Part shown: piece after piece, positions 1-10,926 of the stretch
Layout of the letters: each line of letters opens with the position of its first letter
Numbering within the stretch: the first letter of the stretch is position 1
DNA from: Cyanodermella asteris
Taxonomy: Eukaryota > Ascomycota > Lecanoromycetes > Ostropales > Stictidaceae
DNA: 64,000 nucleotides
Assembly: GCA_900618795.1 (NCBI GenBank)
Contig: UYJD01000012.1
Span: 988,176 to 1,052,175 of the forward strand
Direction: 5' to 3'
The notes under the pieces: model-generated
Database searches by the model: none
Told to the model about the DNA's origin: nothing
The model's input: only the letters and a program-made list of their open reading frames with translations
Position numbers and translations under genes: made by a program

Positions 1-1215
1 GTCTCGGTAGATACGTTTGTCCGTTATTCGGTACATATAAGGATCGGCTCTGTTAGTCCTCTTCGTCTGGCCAGACGAGGAACTGTCCACTGTGCGAACG
101 ACGAATTACGAACTCACACGGGTAGCCACAAGCATAACGTGTAACGTGAACGATGAGAACGTGGCATAACGGAGCAGATTGGTCACGTGAGCCGCCATTT
201 TTACTGCCTATCAAAACTTCCATGAGGCGACTTGCCGAGCATTTGTACCACCTGTCTCGCACGGGCATATCCAGGGGTAAAGGATGACATTACGAACACG
301 CCGAATGGCAGTCCGAGCACAGGAATCTCCAACTGTACAGGTTGAGGAGACCGGATTGTGTAACGCACATCGAAGCCCTCTAACCTCGTCTCTGTCGTCC
401 AAGTTTGGACTTTTGCAGGCACCTTTGCATGCCAGTCCGTCGATGCCTTCACACGGCGGCCGAAATCTCTCCTACATACGTTGAAGAGCTTGCGGGGAAA
501 TGCAGCACTTTTCATTGCTGGCTGGTGTCGCGACTTGGCGCATCAAACCACGCAAACCGAAGTGCCTCTTTGGCGCATGCTCTAATTGCACTGCAGGGAC
601 ACCGGTATCCACATCTGCTCCACATATCCTGAACACGCATGGGTGCTGGAGCCTCAGTCCGTGAGCCTCAGGCACATGGCTCGCATCGTGATTCCAACTT
701 ATCACGCGTCGCTCGACGAGGATGCCGCGGATAATCGCATCCTCCTGCACCCACCCTGTGTTTCCGTATACATACTGTCCCAGCGATGTTTTCTGTGCAC
801 CTCCCATCGCGTTGTTAGCGTACCAGTCCTGACGCGTCGACGGTTTACCTAAGAGAGAAGAAAAGTCACCAATAATCGTAAGAGACCGATTAACGTTCGG
901 AAGCTAAAACCAAAAAGGTCACGCCGAGCCATTGAACGAGGTGCACGAAAAACCTCGTTGCGATACTGTATTTATGCGGCTCGGGACTGCTCTCGCAGAA
1001 TCGGGCTGGGCTCTGCTTCTTCTCTCATGGTTCAGCGATGATGGAGGTGCTTGGTTGCTTCACCGACTGATTGTCCCTTTAATGTTGGCTGCTGTTCACT
1101 GATTTGGCTCTTCGACTTTCTCGCCCGCTCACTCTCGTTGTCGCGTGCAAAATCTGCACTCGTTTGAAGCATCCATATCTCGCTCGTTGAACTTGTCAAT
1201 CTTCTGAGTGTTGAG
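1..1215. other. No gene recognised
   Basis: Nothing in this stretch matches a family I know. The minus strand has open stretches of about 100 codons near 201-515 and 472-807, but they overlap in different frames and show no known motif or convincing splice structure. The last 200 bases are the presumed promoter and 5' leader of the downstream Crh-like gene. Confidence 0.4.
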
Positions 1216-2382
1216 ATGGCTTCGTTCATGAAGCTCGTGGTGGCTGCGATTGCTGTGGCGTCTCCAGTGATCGGGTCGGTTTTCAGCTCGTGCAACCCAA
1301 CTAACGCCTCTTGCTCACCGGACGTCGGATTGAATCAGTGGTCGTATTCGGCTGACTTCACTGGGGCCGATGCCTCAGGAGTCTTCGCTCAGAGCTGGAA
1401 TACAGTCCCCGGGACAAAACTGTCATTCGGATCTCAAGGCATGGTGTTCAACATCTCCGATTATGCTCAAGCTCCAACTGTCACAAGCAACTTGTACGTC
1501 TTCAAAGCAGTTCAGATTTCCCTTTGCAGTTGTTAACTTCTGGTCAGCACATTTCTGTTCGGACGTGTGGACGTCAAAATGCAAGCGGCGCCGGGCACAG
1601 GGGTGATCAGCTCAGTCACTCTGCAGTCAAATGACCTCGACGAAGTCGACATGGTGGTAATGGGTGGCAATGCAACATCGGTGGAGACAAACTACTACGG
1701 AAAGGGCTCAAACAATGTCGCGAGCCATGTGGCAGCCGACTCGCCACAGACCAAAGTCCACACATATTCCATCGACTGGACCTCATCGAGCCTTGTGTGG
1801 TCGATTGATGGTCAAACTGTTCGCACTCTTGCCTACAGCGACGCCAACGGCGGCCATTCGTTCCCTCAGACTCCAATGGCGTTGAAGCTAGGAAGCTGGG
1901 ACGGCGGCAAGCCTGGAGGCCAACCTGGAACCATCGCCTGGGCCGGTGGCTTGACAGACTTTTCCAAGGGTCCCTTTGTCGCTTACATTGAGTCCGTCAC
2001 GGTAAGCAACCCATAGTCCAGACGGCCATTTGCTTTGTTAACAGACTAGATCACGAACTACAACCCGGCCAACTTCTACCAGTGGTCAGACCGGACCGGC
2101 AGCTTTTCATCAATCAAAGCGTCAAACACCAGTAGTAACTCCAACGACACTGCGGATACTGGAACCGTCACTGCATCTTCAATCGTTGGTGGACCGACGC
2201 TCGTATCGGCAACTGCGGTGTCGGCGCAAGGTGCGGCGCAGACGGGGCCGAAAGGTTCGGATGGCTCTGGCTCTAGCTCGAGCTCAAAGGGACTGGCGGG
2301 CAAAGTGGAGGTGAATCTTGGTCTTGGAGCGATTGGTACAGTCGTTGGGCTCGTTACATTCGTGCTGGCACCCTGGTTGTGA
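1216..2382 (+). CDS. Crh-like GH16 cell-wall transglycosylase, GPI-anchored, catalytic residue missing
   Basis: Exons 1216..1493, 1548..2001 and 2050..2382 give 354 residues. The Crh family links chitin to beta-1,3/1,6-glucan in the wall. Seen: an N-terminal signal peptide (about residues 1-20), the CNPTNASCSPD start typical of Crh proteins, FLFGRVDVKMQAAPGTG after intron 1, the WAGG-TDFSKGPF block, then a Ser/Gly-rich linker and a hydrophobic tail ending LAPWL, as in GPI signals. Phases close across both introns, and intron 2 removes in-frame stops. The oddity is the active site: the family's ExDxE motif reads EVDMV (residues 125-129), so the second catalytic Glu (general acid/base) is Val. 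The fold looks intact and the first Glu and the Asp are kept, so this may be a non-catalytic paralogue. The family call is secure; loss of activity is inferred. Confidence 0.88.
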
Positions 2383-3113
2383 GCGGACATAATTGCTGTC
2401 GAGGATGCGATCCCTGGGGACAAGCGCCTAGACACGCCTAATAAGACCTGCATGTTAATAAATATCTACGAATGCTAATATCTTTGCTCGTGGCAAGAAA
2501 TTTAGTCGCCCACAAATTTCTCGGAAGTGTATTTGAGCATGCTCTGAACATCGGACAGTAGTCAAGGCTTGTACAAAAACCACTGGATGCCAAGTTGACA
2601 TCATCAACATTGATAACAGGGTACAGTCAGCATACTCACAGCTCAAAAGGATTGGTGTCTTGGTCTCGTGTCCACACAGCTCTTGGTCGTACAAAGTGCC
2701 CGCTCTTACTCAGCAGCCAGCGGCCCGGGCATCGCTTCTTTCTCCCTCAGACCGTCACCAACTTGTCTCTCAATTTACCCGGGCAATAATGCAGGGGACC
2801 CCACGCACTTTTGACCTATCACAAGCGGCACTAATGAGATGCTATCCACGTAGCCGTACAAAGTCGCGTCTCGCGGTACGTCGGGTGGGTTCGTTGGTAT
2901 GGGGAAACTAACCCGCGACGTCCCACGTGCTTTCTCGTGGGGGTACCAGCTTCAGGAGCTGGAGATGAAATGCTCCCATAACGTCAGCAGGTGAGGCTGA
3001 ATGATGTTCTGGTCTTGTATGTCTTTATGTCTGTTCATTCATGTTGTTCTTGTCTTTTTCACATATCTCTCATTTAGACAGTGCCTGATTCAAATCCTTC
3101 CAACACCCTCATC
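2383..3113. other. Intergenic, no gene seen
   Basis: This holds the 3' flank of the Crh-like gene and the promoter of the GH5 gene. Just before 3080 a pyrimidine-rich tract ends in TTTAG, which could be the 3' end of a 5'-UTR intron of the GH5 gene. Nothing else was recognised. Confidence 0.45.
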
Positions 3114-4532
3114 ATGGCCACCGGCTTTCTCAAAGTCGACGGAGACCACATAGTCGACTCCCGAGGCAATGAAGTCATACTCCGCGGAACCGCCATCGGC
3201 GGCTGGATGAACATGGAGAACTTCATTACCGGCTACCCCGGACACGAACACCAACATCGAGCATCCATGAAAAAGGTCCTCGGCGAAGCCAACTACAACT
3301 ATTTCTTCGACAAATGGCTAGAATACTTCTTCACCGATGCAGATGCCGCAAACCTGGCCAGCATGGGTCTCAACTGTCTACGCCTGCCGTTCAACTACCG
3401 CCACCTCGAAGACGACATGAATCCGCGGGTGCTGAAGGAAGAAGGCTTCAAGCATCTCGATCGCGTCGTAGACATTTGCGCAAAGCACAAGATCTATACG
3501 ATTCTCGATATGCACACGGCGCCCGGCGGACACAATGGGGACTGGCATTCTGATAATCCGTCTAACTATGCACAGTTTTGGGATTACAAGGATCATCAGG
3601 ACCGGTTCGTGTGGCTGTGGGAGCAGATTGCCGCCCGGTACAAAGACAATGCTTGGGTGGCCGGCTACAACCCGATCAACGAGCCCTGCGACCCTCAGCA
3701 TGTCCGTCTGCCGGCACTATACGACCGGATAGAGCCTGCAATCAGAGCCGTAGATCCGCACCACATCCTGTTCTTGGACGGAAATACATTCGCGATGGAG
3801 TGGGTTGGATTCGACAAGGTACTTCCAAATTGCGTATACGCGATCCACGACTACTCCACCATGGGCTTCCCCACCGGCGAAAGGTACCAAGGAACTGCAG
3901 AGCAAAAAGACAAGCTAGAAAGACAGTTCAAGCGAAAAATCGAGTTCATGACAGAGCACAAAGTGCCCATCTGGAACGGCGAATTCGGGCCCGTGTACAA
4001 CGACCCACGCCACGACACCGACGCAGAAGCCTCGAACCAAGCTCGCTACAGCCTGCTCGGCGATCAGCTGAAGATCTACGACAAGTACAGAATCCACTGG
4101 AGCATCTGGCTGTACAAGGACATTGGCACGCAAGGCATGGTTCACACCAGCCCGGACAGCCCGTGGAACAAGACGATTCAGCCGTTTTTGGACAACAAGA
4201 AGAAGCCGTTTCAACTCGATGCTTGGGGCAAGTATCCGAATCCGGAGGCGGCGGCGGCGTTCAAGCCGTTGATTGATTGGATCGAAAAGATCTGTCCGCA
4301 GGCGAAGGATGCGTATCCGACGCCGTGGACGGTGGAGAGGCAGCTTGCGAGGGCGGTGATGCAGACTTTTGTGGCGAGTCAGTTTTCGGACGAGTTTGCT
4401 GAACAGTTCAGGGGCTTCGAGTCTGAAGCTGATTTGGATAAGCTGGCGAGGAGCTTTGATTTCGATCAGTGTGTGCAGAGGGACGGGTTGAACAAGATTT
4501 TGAGAGATTTTGCAAAAGTCCGCTCCAGCTAA
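3114..4532 (+). CDS. GH5 family glycoside hydrolase, intracellular
   Basis: A single exon of 472 residues. ATG 3114 sits in a good context (ATCATGGCC); the upstream in-frame sequence offers no ATG. GH5 enzymes are retaining beta-glycosidases with a TIM barrel. Seen: the opening GNEVILRGTAIGGWMNMEN, the barrel segments NCLRLPFNYRH and YTILDMHTAPGGHNGDW, the acid/base Glu in NPINEPCD (E190) and the nucleophile Glu in WNGEFGPV (E290). There is no signal peptide or membrane segment, so it should act in the cytosol or a non-secretory compartment, unlike exo-1,3-beta-glucanases of the wall. About 100 extra residues follow the barrel and end in a charged helical segment. The substrate cannot be read from sequence; glucan, glucoside or glycolipid are possible. 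Confidence 0.87.
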   Translation: MATGFLKVDGDHIVDSRGNEVILRGTAIGGWMNMENFITGYPGHEHQHRASMKKVLGEANYNYFFDKWLEYFFTDADAANLASMGLNCLRLPFNYRHLEDDMNPRVLKEEGFKHLDRVVDICAKHKIYTILDMHTAPGGHNGDWHSDNPSNYAQFWDYKDHQDRFVWLWEQIAARYKDNAWVAGYNPINEPCDPQHVRLPALYDRIEPAIRAVDPHHILFLDGNTFAMEWVGFDKVLPNCVYAIHDYSTMGFPTGERYQGTAEQKDKLERQFKRKIEFMTEHKVPIWNGEFGPVYNDPRHDTDAEASNQARYSLLGDQLKIYDKYRIHWSIWLYKDIGTQGMVHTSPDSPWNKTIQPFLDNKKKPFQLDAWGKYPNPEAAAAFKPLIDWIEKICPQAKDAYPTPWTVERQLARAVMQTFVASQFSDEFAEQFRGFESEADLDKLARSFDFDQCVQRDGLNKILRDFAKVRSS

Positions 4533-4678
4533 TCTTGAATTTTTCGATCCGCAAGGCTGAATAACCAAGATTGTACCAAGCGTACGTGAAATCCAAGCTT
4601 AAACATCATCTCGCCCCCATTGACAGCTCCATGGCTTCACGACCGCTCCAAGCGTCGATGATCAATCGTGCTCTCGAT

Positions 4679-6441
4679 TCACATCTTCTCCACCGGCACA
4701 ACCTCAACTTCCTCAACACCCCCCTTCCTCTTCGTCACCATCTCCTCCCCCTCAAAGGCCCGCGCCGTAGCCCCCAACCCCACCCCCTTCGCCAACGTAA
4801 CACTCTTCTCCGTCGCCGCCGCGCCACCAACCAGCGCATCCCCCTCCCCATCAAAGATCTTGGCAATCTCCTCCAACGGCGTGTTCTTGGTCTCCGGATA
4901 GAAGAAGAAGACGGTCAAGAGCTCGAAGCCCAGCCAGACGCAGTAGAAGATGTAGTACTTCCAGCTGATGTTGTTGAGCGCGATGGGGTTGACGTATTGG
5001 TTGAAGAAGAGAGCGACGTCGACGGTCAGCCAGACGACGGTCATGCCTTTTGCGCGGATGTTGTACGGGAGGATCTCGACGGTGTAGCCGACTAGGAGGC
5101 CGGAGTAAGCGAGACAGTAGCTGAGAGTGTTAGTATACGGTGTTGGAATAAAGGGAGGTTAGCAGGGAGGGATGGCGGCGGCTTACAAGAAGTAGAAAAT
5201 GTAGATGAAGCCGATGACCGCTTGTGCTGCACGAGGATCGTGGTCGATTGCGTATCGAGCAGAGCAGATGGTCCAGGACGTGAAGGATAGCAGCATGCCG
5301 GCCGTCGAGGCGATGAACAGTGGTCGACGACCAACGCGGTCGACGAAACAGGCCATTGTGCATGCGATGGCGAACGAGAAGATCTGCAAGACGCCATTGA
5401 TCACATCCTGCGTCGTCGCATTGGTGTATCCAATGTCGTTCAACACAATGTGGATGTAATAAGAAACCAGACCATTGCCAGACCACTGACTGAACAGACC
5501 GGCAGTGATACAAATGAGCATACGATGGCGGTTTCCTTTGGTCCGGACAAGTTCGAGCCAGCTGGTGGAAGAGAATTCTTTCTCGAGCTTGATGGTGTCC
5601 GTAATCTCCTGCATTTCGAGCTTGACTAGAGTATCGTCCTTGTTCCCGTTGGCATGGCAGTCCGCGAGGACCTTGTGGGCTTGCTCTTCCTTCCCGTGAG
5701 CAATAAGCCACCGGGGTGATTCGGGAACGAACCAAACGAAGAGAAGCTGCAGAACCGAAGGGAACGCCTGGACGATGCTCGGCACACGCCACGACCAGTC
5801 GCTCGGGATCTGTAGCGTACCGAACGTCAACCACGCCGCGACGATTGCGCCGAGATACCAAGTCGTATTGTAGATCGACGTGAACGTGGCCCGATGCTGC
5901 GGATGGACGAGTTCCGTAATGAGCAGAGGCGAAGCGCCGTGCGCAATCGCCGTACCGAATCCGATGAAGAAGCGTCCCGCGATGAACATGGAGATGTTGG
6001 TCGAGATGGACTGCAAGACCACGCCCAGCAGCATGAAGACACATCCGATCACGATGCCCGTGCGGCGCCCGAGCCAGTCGGCTGCGTAGGGAACAAATGG
6101 TAGAGCGCAGATCGAGCCGATGGACATCATCGAGCTGAGCAGACCGAGCGTGCTGCTCAGCGGGTGGCCGAAGTAGTCTTGCCAGTATTCGAGGGTTTGG
6201 AGACCGTTCATCATTGAGCCATCGTAACCGTTTGTCGCCGAGGTCAAGACGACGAACATCAGGCAGATGTATGTCTTTCTGAGTGCGGCGTCCTACTGAT
6301 GTGAGCATTTGCTGTGGTTGATGATTGTGGGCATCTTACTTTGTACCAGGTCACTTTCGGAAACTCTTGCCCAGCAAGGGTGAACGTCGCCACCCCGGGA
6401 GGGATCGAACCAGCTCGTTCCTCAGCCATCTTGGAAGACAT
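4679..6441 (-). CDS. MFS sugar transporter (lactose permease-like)
   Basis: Exons 6441..6340, 6292..5187 and 5120..4679 give 549 residues. This is a plasma-membrane sugar/H+ symporter of the major facilitator superfamily, sugar porter group. Seen: NGYDGSMMNG in helix 1, the loop motif DWLGRRTG after helix 2, PESPRWL before the central loop, the repeat motif DRVGRR, and PETKNTPLEEI at the end of helix 12. Twelve hydrophobic helices fit the length. Both introns have consensus donors (GTAAGA, GTAAGC); the second contains a perfect TACTAAC branch point and joins FYF to YCLAYSGLLVGY in phase. The C-terminal tail is Glu/Val-rich and cytosolic. The best resemblance is to fungal LAC12-like permeases, but the substrate (lactose, galactose, other hexose) is inferred. 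Confidence 0.93.
5129..5135 (-). promoter_or_regulatory. Intron branch point TACTAAC
   Basis: A perfect yeast-type branch-point heptamer about six bases before the CAG acceptor of the second intron of the sugar transporter. It supports that splice call and shows the intron style of this genome. Confidence 0.8.
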
Positions 6442-7520
6442 TGTGCTGCGCTGGTTCTGGGCGGTTGGACCTTGACTGAGAGTCAAATGACAAGTTGCTC
6501 GATGTCGAGGGTGCTCGGGAGAGCTCTGCCGGAAGCAGATGAATTTGTAGCTGATTTATAGAGGCGGTCAAGCCATGCCGGCTAGGCGGGGCAAAGGGCA
6601 TCGAATGCAGTCAGCTGGAGTCAGCCGTGTCCAGAAAGCTGCATAGACTAAGAGCTTGAGCCTACACGGCTATATTAGTGCAATTCAAGCGGGTGCTCCG
6701 CTGATTTGATGGCAAAATGGCCTACAAATGAAGGCCACTTGAGACACGTGAAGGTAGACTAGGGTATCCGAGCGGGCGCAACCCATTGTGCCACATCAGA
6801 GGACGTGGCGTGTAGTAACAAATGGTTTGAACAACGATAGCAACAGAGCAAGTAGGTCGAATTGGAAACATGATCAACAAGGGAACGTATGGCGAATGTC
6901 TGGTGCTGGCACTACAAACCACCCATCTCCACTGCTTCATCACCGACCATCAACGCGTACGCGGCAGGATCGCTTGCATAGAAGCTTTGACATCGTTGGA
7001 AGCCACCCCATGGGGAATCCAATGGACAGTCGAGCCGCCGTTCCATCGAAGGAACATGTTGAGATCGGCTGACGGTACCCGTGGCCAGTTGGAACATTGT
7101 CGGCCGTTGTGACTGCAGCCACAAAGCCACAACACTGGCCGTGGGATATAAGAGGCCACTTGTCGAGGAAGCCGACCGGGGTTTCGGTCATCGAGACGTT
7201 GTCATTCACCCGGACGTGGCTGATTTTACCCGGCACGTTGAGCCGTTTCCCAGACGGGAAACGCAGGCTTGACGACGTGACGCCGCCGACAAGCGTTTCC
7301 CTTTTCCATTGTAGTTTCGCGCTATTTCCTCGGATTCTTTCTTCTTTCGCATAACGCACGATTACAATAATTGGATGTCCAGGAAGGGGAGATTTCATGT
7401 CTAAATTTGTCAAAACTGAAAACCTGAAATTGTACAAGGCGTTGTGAATGAAGCCGCAGGCAACTTTGTAGTGAACATCAAGCTACAACACTCCAACCAC
7501 ATGAAAAACATCTGTCCATG
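6442..7520. other. Intergenic, no gene seen
   Basis: A promoter-length region between the start of the sugar transporter and the end of the coiled-coil gene. One minus-strand frame stays open for about 165 codons (6940..7437) but lacks a fitting ATG, recognisable motifs or splice support. Short inverted GTTTCC/GGAAAC words near 7245-7300 are not long enough to call. Confidence 0.4.
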
Positions 7521-9709
7521 TTAATTCTCACCCACGAAAGGTGCTACGGCCGACATGCTCCTCACGCTCTGCCGCCTCACCCGTGCAATCTTTGCCGCCT
7601 CCCTGTCTTGCCTGAGTGCCGCATCGATCACCTTCTTCCGTCGAGCCTCCTCGACCTGAGCCTCCTCCGATCCGCCCCGTACCAGCTCTGATGACTTTGC
7701 CAGCGCAGAGCCGGGGTGCACTTCCTCCTCCTGCCGCGCATCCACCGCCGGCGGCATACCTTCAATCGCACCGCTCACATCAGCTGGAAACTGGCCGGGC
7801 ACTCGATTTTGGCGCGCGACTAGCCTGGCCGGGTCGGGGCGTCTTCTGCAGATGCGCGGGAACAGTACCAGAAGGTCATCGGGTGCAGAGAGGGGAGGTT
7901 CGCCCGAGGCTGTGGGATCCATCTGAGACAACTCAGATCCGTGCTCTTCGTCGAACTCCTTTGTGCGTGAACGGGAATACTGGGCTGGTTCGAGCATCAT
8001 TTGGGCTTCGAAAGCGCTTTCATCGGTCATGGCGCGGTCCCACACCTTGGCAGATAGGTGAAGAATCTCGATCAAATCCGTCTTGAATCGTTCTGCATTG
8101 GCGGGCCCGATGACAGGCCGAAGGACGGAGTGAATAGACTCGTACGCCTTCCCGACACGGGTGAACTCGCCATTTGCTGATGGCGCATCATGAGACGCTC
8201 CCAATGCTGCACTGTTCCCCGATCTACGTGATCGAAGAGCTTTGCATATCTGTACACGACAAAATATCTCCTGGTGGCTTCCCAGTTGGCTCACGGTTGT
8301 AATGCCTTCGTATATGTCAGCAAGCAACTCAGAGGCCAGGGGCTTTTCGATCACGTAGTCGGACGAAAATGGCTTCCACATCGTATTGGCGATCTCCCGC
8401 ATCACCACACGTTGGATGTGCACGCGACACAGCAGCTCCGAATACTCAGACTCGGTAAATGGGACAGCTCGGAATAGTTCGTCGTTCTCACACATGCTTT
8501 GACGGATTGAGCCAAGATCCTATATGGCGCATTAGCCGGATTATGAGTCTGGCCCAGATCAGATCACGGTCTGCTTCTGGGTACCCACCGTAGGCGCCAC
8601 GTCCCCAAACTTCCGTAGGCATTCGGAAGCCAGAGCATAGACTTTCTTTTGGATGTTTTCGAAGTCGGCCCGACTTGCTGCGGTCAGATTCTACATCGGT
8701 CAAGCTCCTCTCGACATGTGACTTACTACTCATCCAGATCATGTGTCTCACAAGTGAACTTGGCCTTCTCGTCTTTCAGATCTTTGACCTGACCTTCGAG
8801 TAAATCTCTCAACCACTCAGCGCGCTGGAGATCCGTCTCGAGATTGTTCATCGTGTCCTCCAACTGCTTCATCCTGCCCTGGTCTGCATTAGCTCGCTCT
8901 TGCACGCGCTTCAGACTCTCCTCTAGTGCATCCCTTTCTCGCTCGACGTCGTTTCTAATTTGTAAAATTCTCTTTTCCGCTTCTTCTTCTCCTTTCTGGG
9001 TCTTGCGGCGGAATTCGTCTTCCAATCTGGCCCTGTATTCTTGTCGCTCGCGCTCAAGTTCCGCTCTTTGTTCGTTCAACCTCAGAAGTTGTTGTTCCTC
9101 CCGCTCAGCTGCTGTCTGCTCAAGTTCAGCCCGTCTGTAATCAAGGTCTTCAGACTTCTCGTCGACCCGTTTTGTCGCATCCATGTATTCTTTCTCTGCA
9201 CTGTCGGCCTGTCGTAATGCTGCCTCGTATCTTCGATGAGAGTGCTGGATATCATCCGCCTGCTCTCTGTTCTCCCTGTCAAGTCTCTCATTTTCCTTCA
9301 TCACGTCTTGCACGCACTCCAGCTCCTTGGCAAAGTCCGCGTACGTGTCTATGAGGCCTGGAAGTGCTGACTGGACGGCTTTCAGTGTCTTGACGAAAGC
9401 CCACGTGCCCTTTACTCTCGGGCAAAGTTTTTCTGCAAGCAAAGCGAGGTCAAGGGGGGTGTCGGCATCTTTATCTCCGACAGTGTCCATGTTCGCAATC
9501 TTTGCCTTCTTGCGCGACGCTTCGCCCTTCTTTCCTGAAGACATGGCGCGTGATGAGGCCCTGCCAAAAGTGTTGGACTGCTGGCCTGAATCCTCGTCCT
9601 CGACGTGACGCAACGAGAAAAGTTTGGACCAGAATCTCGACGGCGGTTCGGGACCAGCGGGTTGCGATGAACCACCAAGTAAAATGCGCTCGCGATTTGA
9701 TCTGGCCAT
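7521..9709 (-). CDS. Large coiled-coil protein, function unknown
   Basis: Exons 9709..8752, 8677..8589 and 8519..7521 give 681 residues. No family is recognised. Residues about 90-320 are almost continuous heptad-like helix rich in Glu, Arg, Lys and Gln (runs such as REEQQLLRLNEQRAELERE), so the protein probably dimerises or scaffolds. The N-terminus is basic and polar with a KKAKIANMD stretch that could be a nuclear signal; the C-terminal half is mixed helical with a last basic segment (RRKKVIDAALRQDREAAKIAR). The first intron uses GTGAGA and CCGCAG and is chosen because it joins the frames in phase and restores a helical, charged exon 2 (ADFENIQKKVYALASE); the more obvious nearby GTAAGT donor is out of frame. 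No signal peptide or membrane helix. The exon structure is my inference. Confidence 0.7.
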
Positions 9710-10926
9710 CAATAAGCGGGTGTCAGCTTTCGTATCAAATGCATGACCTGTCACATTAAAGCAAGGTCCAACGATGGATTTAGTGAGGGATCAACTATGG
9801 GAGCACGCCATCTCCTCAAAGCACATGGGCTCGACTTCTTGTTATAGCGCTGGAGCGGGGAGCGTCAACCAGAGTCCCAGATTGGTGTAGCGAATCATCA
9901 ATGTTGCGAATTGGCAGCCTGCAAGTTGCAATGGCATCAGCCCTAGTGGAACGCATGAGTAGCTTAAAATGATAGAGCTCCGTCCATGCCCAATTGGACA
10001 TGAAGACTCCTCTCCTATGCCTCAATATACCACACATGAGCGGTGTTTCTCGCAAGGCTGATATGAGACTTGTGTGTTCCGCGCGTAGGAAATATCACCC
10101 TCGGAGTGAGTTGATGGGAGTGAAAGGCGAGTAAGTCGGCTGCTGGCAAGTTACAATTGGCCATCGTTACCCCACAGCGGGTCGATTAGTCACGGCTTCG
10201 CTGGTACGCGCGCTCCAGTCGCATAGTGGTAGACCGCATACAGGAAGAGGCGCCAAAGTTGGTGGTCAGGTGGACCTGCCATCCAAGTTCTCCCCATGGC
10301 ACGATTCCATGCACCTGCGGTCTCCAAGCGCCATGATATCGACGTAGATTGCAAGTGCCTCGTCGACTGCAGACGGTTCGTGGAGCTTCTCTGAAGACTC
10401 GACATTGCGCACGGCGGTGTCGAATTGGGGCTACTTGAGCGATTTCAAAGTTGGCGACTAGGTCTTAGAAAAGGTGGTCCAAAGGCTTTATCTGGCCTAC
10501 GAATCATGCTTCCACGCTGCTAGTCGAGCGGCGACGAGATGACCAAACAAGGCTACGGCCCGAATTGTGTGTGTCGCGAAAGTTGGCATGATTGGCCCGG
10601 GACAGCATTCGAGACATGAGTGTGCTGTTCGTGCAGAAATTCCCGAAATCCGACTTCGATGGGGCACGCACACTTCACGCCATCGAGGGTGGAAAGGCAG
10701 TCCGTAGGCGTGCTCCTCATTTCTCGATTTGCATCGCGGTAAACGTGTATCACATTGTGTACTTACTGTTTTCTTGTGGATGATAGGGAGGCGGCGACTG
10801 TCAACAGCAGAATTGGTCGTCGTAGCAGACTTGATTTCCTGGGCCGCAGGAAGCACAACCGCCCCCCGTCAGACATCAGCCATGCTATGCGCAAGCCACG
10901 AGGCCCAATATGCTGACTCTCTTTGG
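9710..10926. other. Gene-poor stretch
   Basis: About 1.2 kb without a supportable gene. Short open frames on both strands overlap each other and lack motifs. It contains the promoter of the coiled-coil gene and the downstream flank of the decayed dehydrogenase. Confidence 0.4.

Noticed and set aside
3578-4568. Long frames of 232 and 217 codons on both strands inside the GH5 gene
   Set aside because: These are Arg-rich shadows of the GC-biased GH5 coding frame.
5130-6308. A 392-codon minus-strand frame overlapping the sugar transporter
   Set aside because: It is an out-of-frame reading of the transporter exon, Arg/His/Ser-rich, without motifs.
6405-6420. A tRNA T-loop-like word (GGGATCGAACC) on the plus strand
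   Set aside because: It lies inside the first exon of the sugar transporter and has no acceptor stem or anticodon arm around it.
6940-7437. A 165-codon minus-strand frame in the sugar transporter upstream region
   Set aside because: It starts at a TTG, has no motif, and its composition looks random.
8726-8760. The consensus GTAAGT donor at the end of the coiled-coil exon
   Set aside because: It leads to stops or a non-helical frame with every nearby AG; the GTGAGA donor joins the coding frames in phase.
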